63,268 nt of DNA. Source: Paenibacillus sp. XY044 (lineage in GTDB: Bacteria; Bacillota; Bacilli; Paenibacillales; Paenibacillaceae). The stretch lies in assembly GCF_002257645.1 (NCBI RefSeq), contig NZ_NQMO01000017.1, forward strand, positions 1 to 63,268, written 5' to 3'. Of this stretch, positions 60,768-63,268 are shown one piece after another (positions within the stretch are counted from its first letter, which is position 1; every line of letters starts with the position of its first letter). Made by a program: the position numbers and the translations under genes. The notes under the pieces were generated by a model. The model saw only the letters and a list, made by a program, of their open reading frames with translations. It had not been told where the DNA came from and made no database searches.

Positions 60768-61229
60768 CTATTTGCCTAACAAAGAAATCAGCATCGCCTT
60801 CATCAGCCGAGCACGTATCTCATCCCGGTAAGGAAGCTTGATCATCAGGCTCTCCCTGGATATCGCGGCGCGCATGAGGTTCGCTTCGCGTTTGCTCAGT
60901 ATGCGTGCCTCCTCCAACTGGTAGATCAGCCCTTCGGCCACGTTCTGATCGATGCGGTCCCCAATCGTATGGTGGAGATGGGTATGAAGCGCCGAGTATT
61001 GCGGGAGTTCAATCCGCTGAATCCGAATGTACCCTCCGCCACCGCGCTTGCTTTCCACGAGATAACCTTTTTCGAGCGTGAATCGTGTGCTGATCACATA
61101 GTTGATTTGGGACGGAACGCATGAGAACTGATCAGCCAGATCGTTCCGCTGAATTTCAATCAATCCTTCGGGACTTTCATGCAAAATACCCTTTAGATAT
61201 TGTTCAATAATATCAGAGATATTACGCAT
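60768..61229 (-). CDS. ctsR: heat-shock transcriptional repressor CtsR
   Basis: A 153-aa winged-helix repressor of clp genes. The tetraglycine wing KRGGGGYIRI (61-70), the thermosensor loop known from Bacillus, is intact, as is the helix-turn-helix (DLADQFSCVPSQINYVISTRF). It is the first gene of ctsR-mcsA-mcsB-clpC and is autoregulated through the operator upstream. Confidence 0.97.
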   Translation of the reverse strand: MRNISDIIEQYLKGILHESPEGLIEIQRNDLADQFSCVPSQINYVISTRFTLEKGYLVESKRGGGGYIRIQRIELPQYSALHTHLHHTIGDRIDQNVAEGLIYQLEEARILSKREANLMRAAISRESLMIKLPYRDEIRARLMKAMLISLLGK

Positions 61230-61442
61230 TGTTCATCCTCCATTACGTTAAAACATCAAGACCTTCATGGTCGTTCGTGAGTCCGTTCGACAATCCCAAA
61301 CCATCTCCTCTAAACTTAACCAATGGCCAGGGGCTCGAATCTGGATCTTACCCGGGTGAATATGTTATAACTGATCTAAACCTTGCGCATTCACTATTGT
61401 GAGTTCAACTGTAGACAAACATACATTTGTTTTTACGTTGAC

Positions 61443-61490
61443 TTTGACTTTCTTTGATCTAAATTATAACATATTCTCACGTTTTGCCAA
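61443..61490 (-). promoter_or_regulatory. ctsR operon promoter with CtsR operator
   Basis: -35 TTGGCA (61485-61490), 16-bp spacer, -10 TATAAT (61463-61468). Immediately downstream, over the start site, are tandem heptads GATCAAA-GAA-AGTCAAA (61443-61459), one mismatch from the CtsR consensus, with a third half-site (GTCAACG) after them. The ~210-nt leader to ctsR carries no gene. Confidence 0.88.
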
Positions 61491-61547
61491 GAGGGTGTAT
61501 CTTCATTTTTGACGTTCTCCTCCTTTTTATACTGCACCAATAGAAAT

Positions 61548-61582
61548 AACCCCCTGCAGCGCTACAGAGGGTTATTTATCTG
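61548..61582 (-). terminator. terminator of the Eis-like gene
   Basis: AAATAACCC and GGGTTATTT arms with a CTG/CAG inner stem, followed by a short T-containing tail, 50 bp after the stop. The hairpin is symmetrical, but the tail is weak. Confidence 0.65.
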
Positions 61583-61632
61583 ACCGAATCTCGGCTTTTT
61601 AACTTCCATAAAAAGGGAACCCAATACTTTTA

Positions 61633-62820
61633 TTAAAAGAAATCCAAAAACAAGGTCTGCTTAGCGGGGATCCGCGCTTCCAGTATGCTCACTGCCTCAG
61701 CACTGCCTGCGATTCGTCCGGAACGGTACAGTTCAGACGGCCGTTTGAACCCGGTCAGCAAGACGGTCAGAGCCTGAATATCGCAGCTCAGGGCATTTTC
61801 CTGCTGTCCTTGTGATGATTCCAAGGGAGCGACCGAAGCGGTTCCGTCCGGTGAAAACGACCAGCTCCAAACGCCTTCATTCCAAGGCCCGTACGAGTCG
61901 GTCAGCTGAATGGTTACACGTTCGGATTGCCCCTCACCGGACGCTGCAAAGGGATACACTTCAACGAGTTTCTTCATATTTACGACACGGGCCATCCCAT
62001 AAGGAACAATCTCCTGTGTAATCCGCGGATCGGCCAATTGGTATGTAAGACTGTCATCCATCGGCATGAAATTGACGATCACCTGAGTGACCATCGAATC
62101 ATGATTGGCGATATACGTCCATAACGCACGGCGTGCCTCATCGGTTACATAAATGAGTTCATCGATGGTAAACTCCTTGTTCTCCACCTTATAAAGAACA
62201 TATCCCTCAGGCGCACCTGAAGCCGAATAATAAACCGCCGTATGCCCATCTTCGTCCAGTACTGAACGGGTCCACCATTCCCGGGTCCGGACCATCAATC
62301 CGTTATATTGTTTGGAAAATGCGGCATAAACCGTATCCAGAACGTCCGGATCCTTGATATCTCGCCGAATCGAACCTTCAGTTACGACCTTTGCCGGCAA
62401 TTTATCGGTTGAAATGACATATTTCTTGTACTCGCTGAACATCTCCCAGCCGTATTTTCGGTAAAACGGGTAGGAGAAAGGGTGCAGCACGGAAAAGACC
62501 TGCCCGTTCTCATTCATTTGCTGCAGCGCGTGCGTCAGCAGGTGCTTAATATAACCCTGCCGACGGTTTTCCGGCCATGTTGAAACGCTGGCGATACCGC
62601 CCATAGGAAAACTCTCACCTTGAACCGATACCGTAAACGGAATTAACACCAGCTTGGCCGCGAGTTGTTTATCCTCGTCAAAGATCCCCCAAACCTGATC
62701 AGGCTTAAATCGTTCTTTGGCCTGCTGCTTTTGCTCGGGAGCCATCTTGTATTGAAAAGCATATTCGCTCAGCCGGGTGCTTTGATCAAATTCATCCTCC
62801 CGTAAATTCCGGATTTCCAT
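61633..62820 (-). CDS. Eis-like GNAT family N-acetyltransferase
   Basis: A 395-aa protein with the Eis layout: an N-terminal GNAT domain with the acetyl-CoA loop RRQGYIKHLL (~85-94), a second degenerate GNAT domain, and a C-terminal SCP2-like domain ending in FLDFF, whose terminal carboxylate is catalytic in Eis enzymes. The substrate is unknown; Eis homologues acetylate aminoglycosides or protein lysines. AGGTGAGGTGG precedes the ATG. Confidence 0.9.
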   Translation of the reverse strand: MEIRNLREDEFDQSTRLSEYAFQYKMAPEQKQQAKERFKPDQVWGIFDEDKQLAAKLVLIPFTVSVQGESFPMGGIASVSTWPENRRQGYIKHLLTHALQQMNENGQVFSVLHPFSYPFYRKYGWEMFSEYKKYVISTDKLPAKVVTEGSIRRDIKDPDVLDTVYAAFSKQYNGLMVRTREWWTRSVLDEDGHTAVYYSASGAPEGYVLYKVENKEFTIDELIYVTDEARRALWTYIANHDSMVTQVIVNFMPMDDSLTYQLADPRITQEIVPYGMARVVNMKKLVEVYPFAASGEGQSERVTIQLTDSYGPWNEGVWSWSFSPDGTASVAPLESSQGQQENALSCDIQALTVLLTGFKRPSELYRSGRIAGSAEAVSILEARIPAKQTLFLDFF

Positions 62821-62899
62821 GCTTCCACCTCACCTATTCAAAATGAGCCCTGAAATCAGGAAACAACCTTTGTCCTGACATTGGCTAAATTCAAAGTCG

Positions 62900-62928
62900 A
62901 GTATGGCAAAACCTATCTGCAAAGTCAA
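62900..62928 (-). promoter_or_regulatory. candidate promoter of the Eis-like gene
   Basis: -35 TTGACT (62923-62928), 17-bp spacer, -10 CATACT (62900-62905), about 80 nt before the ATG. Confidence 0.5.
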
Positions 62929-62966
62929 TCCATCCTGTTTACCTGGGGACAACTTATTTGTAGAAT

Positions 62967-63118
62967 GGGATCATTTTGTGGTTATTCACGATGATCTGTG
63001 GGTTATGGGGATCATTTTGTGTATTTGTGGATGACTTTTTGGCGATTTTCAAGGCGAAAACGTTATCTGTGTATAATTATGACGAAGAAATACCGAAAAC
63101 CGTAGAGGCTGTGGATGA
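62967..63118. repeat. cluster of DnaA-box-like 9-mers
   Basis: Five 9-mers close to TGTGGATAA or its complement: 62982-62990 (TTATTCACG), 62997-63005 (TGTGGGTTA), 63026-63034 and 63110-63118 (both TGTGGATGA), and 63068-63076 (TGTGTATAA, fits TTATNCACA exactly). Three are 42 bp apart in the same orientation. A 14-bp direct repeat, GGGATCATTTTGTG, occurs at 62967 and 63008. No gene is visible here. Confidence 0.6.
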
Positions 63119-63147
63119 AAAAAGCCCCTTATCAACAGGAGCGGGGA
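63117..63147 (-). terminator. second rrn terminator
   Basis: CCCC...GGGGC hairpin followed by a T6 run on the minus strand, just after the main rrn terminator. The stem is short, so it may be auxiliary. Confidence 0.5.
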
Positions 63148-63149
63148 AC

Positions 63150-63183
63150 AAAAAAACCACTGTCGATGTTTATCAACAGTGGT
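63150..63183 (-). terminator. rrn operon terminator after 5S
   Basis: ACCACTGT/ACAGTGGT stem extended inward by TGAT/ATCG, then a T7 run, 5 bp after the 5S end. No tRNA genes follow 5S in this operon. Confidence 0.92.
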
Positions 63184-63188
63184 CCTTC

Positions 63189-63268
63189 GCTTGGCAACGT
63201 CCTACTCTCCCAGGACCCTTCGGTCCAAGTACCATCGGCGCTGGAGGGCTTAACGGTCGTGTTCGGGA
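63189..63268 (-). rRNA. 5S rRNA, 3' part (partial)
   Basis: The minus strand gives the conserved 3' two-thirds of a Bacillales 5S rRNA (TCCCGAACACGACCGTTAAG at the edge, ending GTTGCCAAGC). The 5' part lies beyond the right end of the window. Confidence 0.96.

Noticed and set aside
63117..63188. tRNA genes after 5S rRNA
   Set aside because: The sequence after 5S goes straight into two terminator hairpins; no cloverleaf could be drawn.
1..63268. CRISPR arrays, insertion sequences, prophage or integrases
   Set aside because: No regularly spaced repeat array, transposase-like or integrase-like reading frame, or terminal inverted repeats were seen; the DnaA-like repeats are too short and divergent for CRISPR.

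Overview
The window looks like a chromosomal core region of a spore-forming Firmicute of the Paenibacillaceae, most likely Paenibacillus. The evidence is the Bacillus-type gene order (ctsR-mcsA-mcsB-clpC, radA-disA, ispD-ispF-gltX, cysE-cysS-mrnC-rlmB-rae1-sigH, rpmG-secE-nusG, rplKAJL-ybxB-rpoBC, rplGB-rpsL-rpsG-fusA-tuf, the S10-spc-alpha cluster), the spore genes (pdaB, kbaA, gerD, cwlD, a SpoIIM-family gene) and RpoB/RpoC N-termini of Paenibacillus type. The genus call rests on remembered family sequences, not on a search. Both ends are ribosomal RNA on the minus strand: 80 nt of the 3' end of a 5S gene on the right and 23 nt of the 5' end of a 16S gene on the left. The window is therefore the complete spacer between two rrn operons that point the same way, and nearly everything in it is transcribed leftward.

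From right to left, in transcription order: 5S rRNA and its terminators; a spacer with a phased cluster of DnaA-box-like 9-mers; an Eis-like acetyltransferase; the CtsR heat-shock operon behind a CtsR operator; radA and disA; pssA; a plus-strand cysteine-rich unknown gene; the PIN/TRAM protein gene yacL; ispD-ispF; gltX; a T-box riboswitch driving cysE-cysS followed by mrnC-rlmB-rae1; sigH; rpmG-secE-nusG; rplK-rplA; an L10-type leader and rplJ-rplL; a YbxB-like methyltransferase; rpoB-rpoC; rplGB-rpsL-rpsG-fusA-tuf; then from 25.9 kb to 8.4 kb the S10-spc-alpha ribosomal cluster through rplQ, truA, rplM and rpsI.

The left 8 kb is more species-specific: a sulfate assimilation pair (cysH-sat), cwlD, salA/mrp, gerD, kbaA, pdaB, a SpoIIM-family gene and a small unknown gene that stops 3 bp before an rrn promoter. 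The convergent pairs pdaB/kbaA, gerD/salA and the 131-residue unknown/pssA each have one hairpin that can terminate both directions.

Most of the window is essential information-processing machinery in a conserved order. I see no mobile element, prophage, CRISPR array, defence island or secondary-metabolite cluster, and I do not claim a new multi-gene system. The less explained signals are in spacers: the DnaA-box-like array, five consecutive short hairpins between infA and rpmJ plus similar hairpins in other ribosomal spacers, three terminator-like hairpins between rplQ and truA where Bacillus carries ECF transporter genes, direct repeats upstream of sigH, and three small unknown genes.
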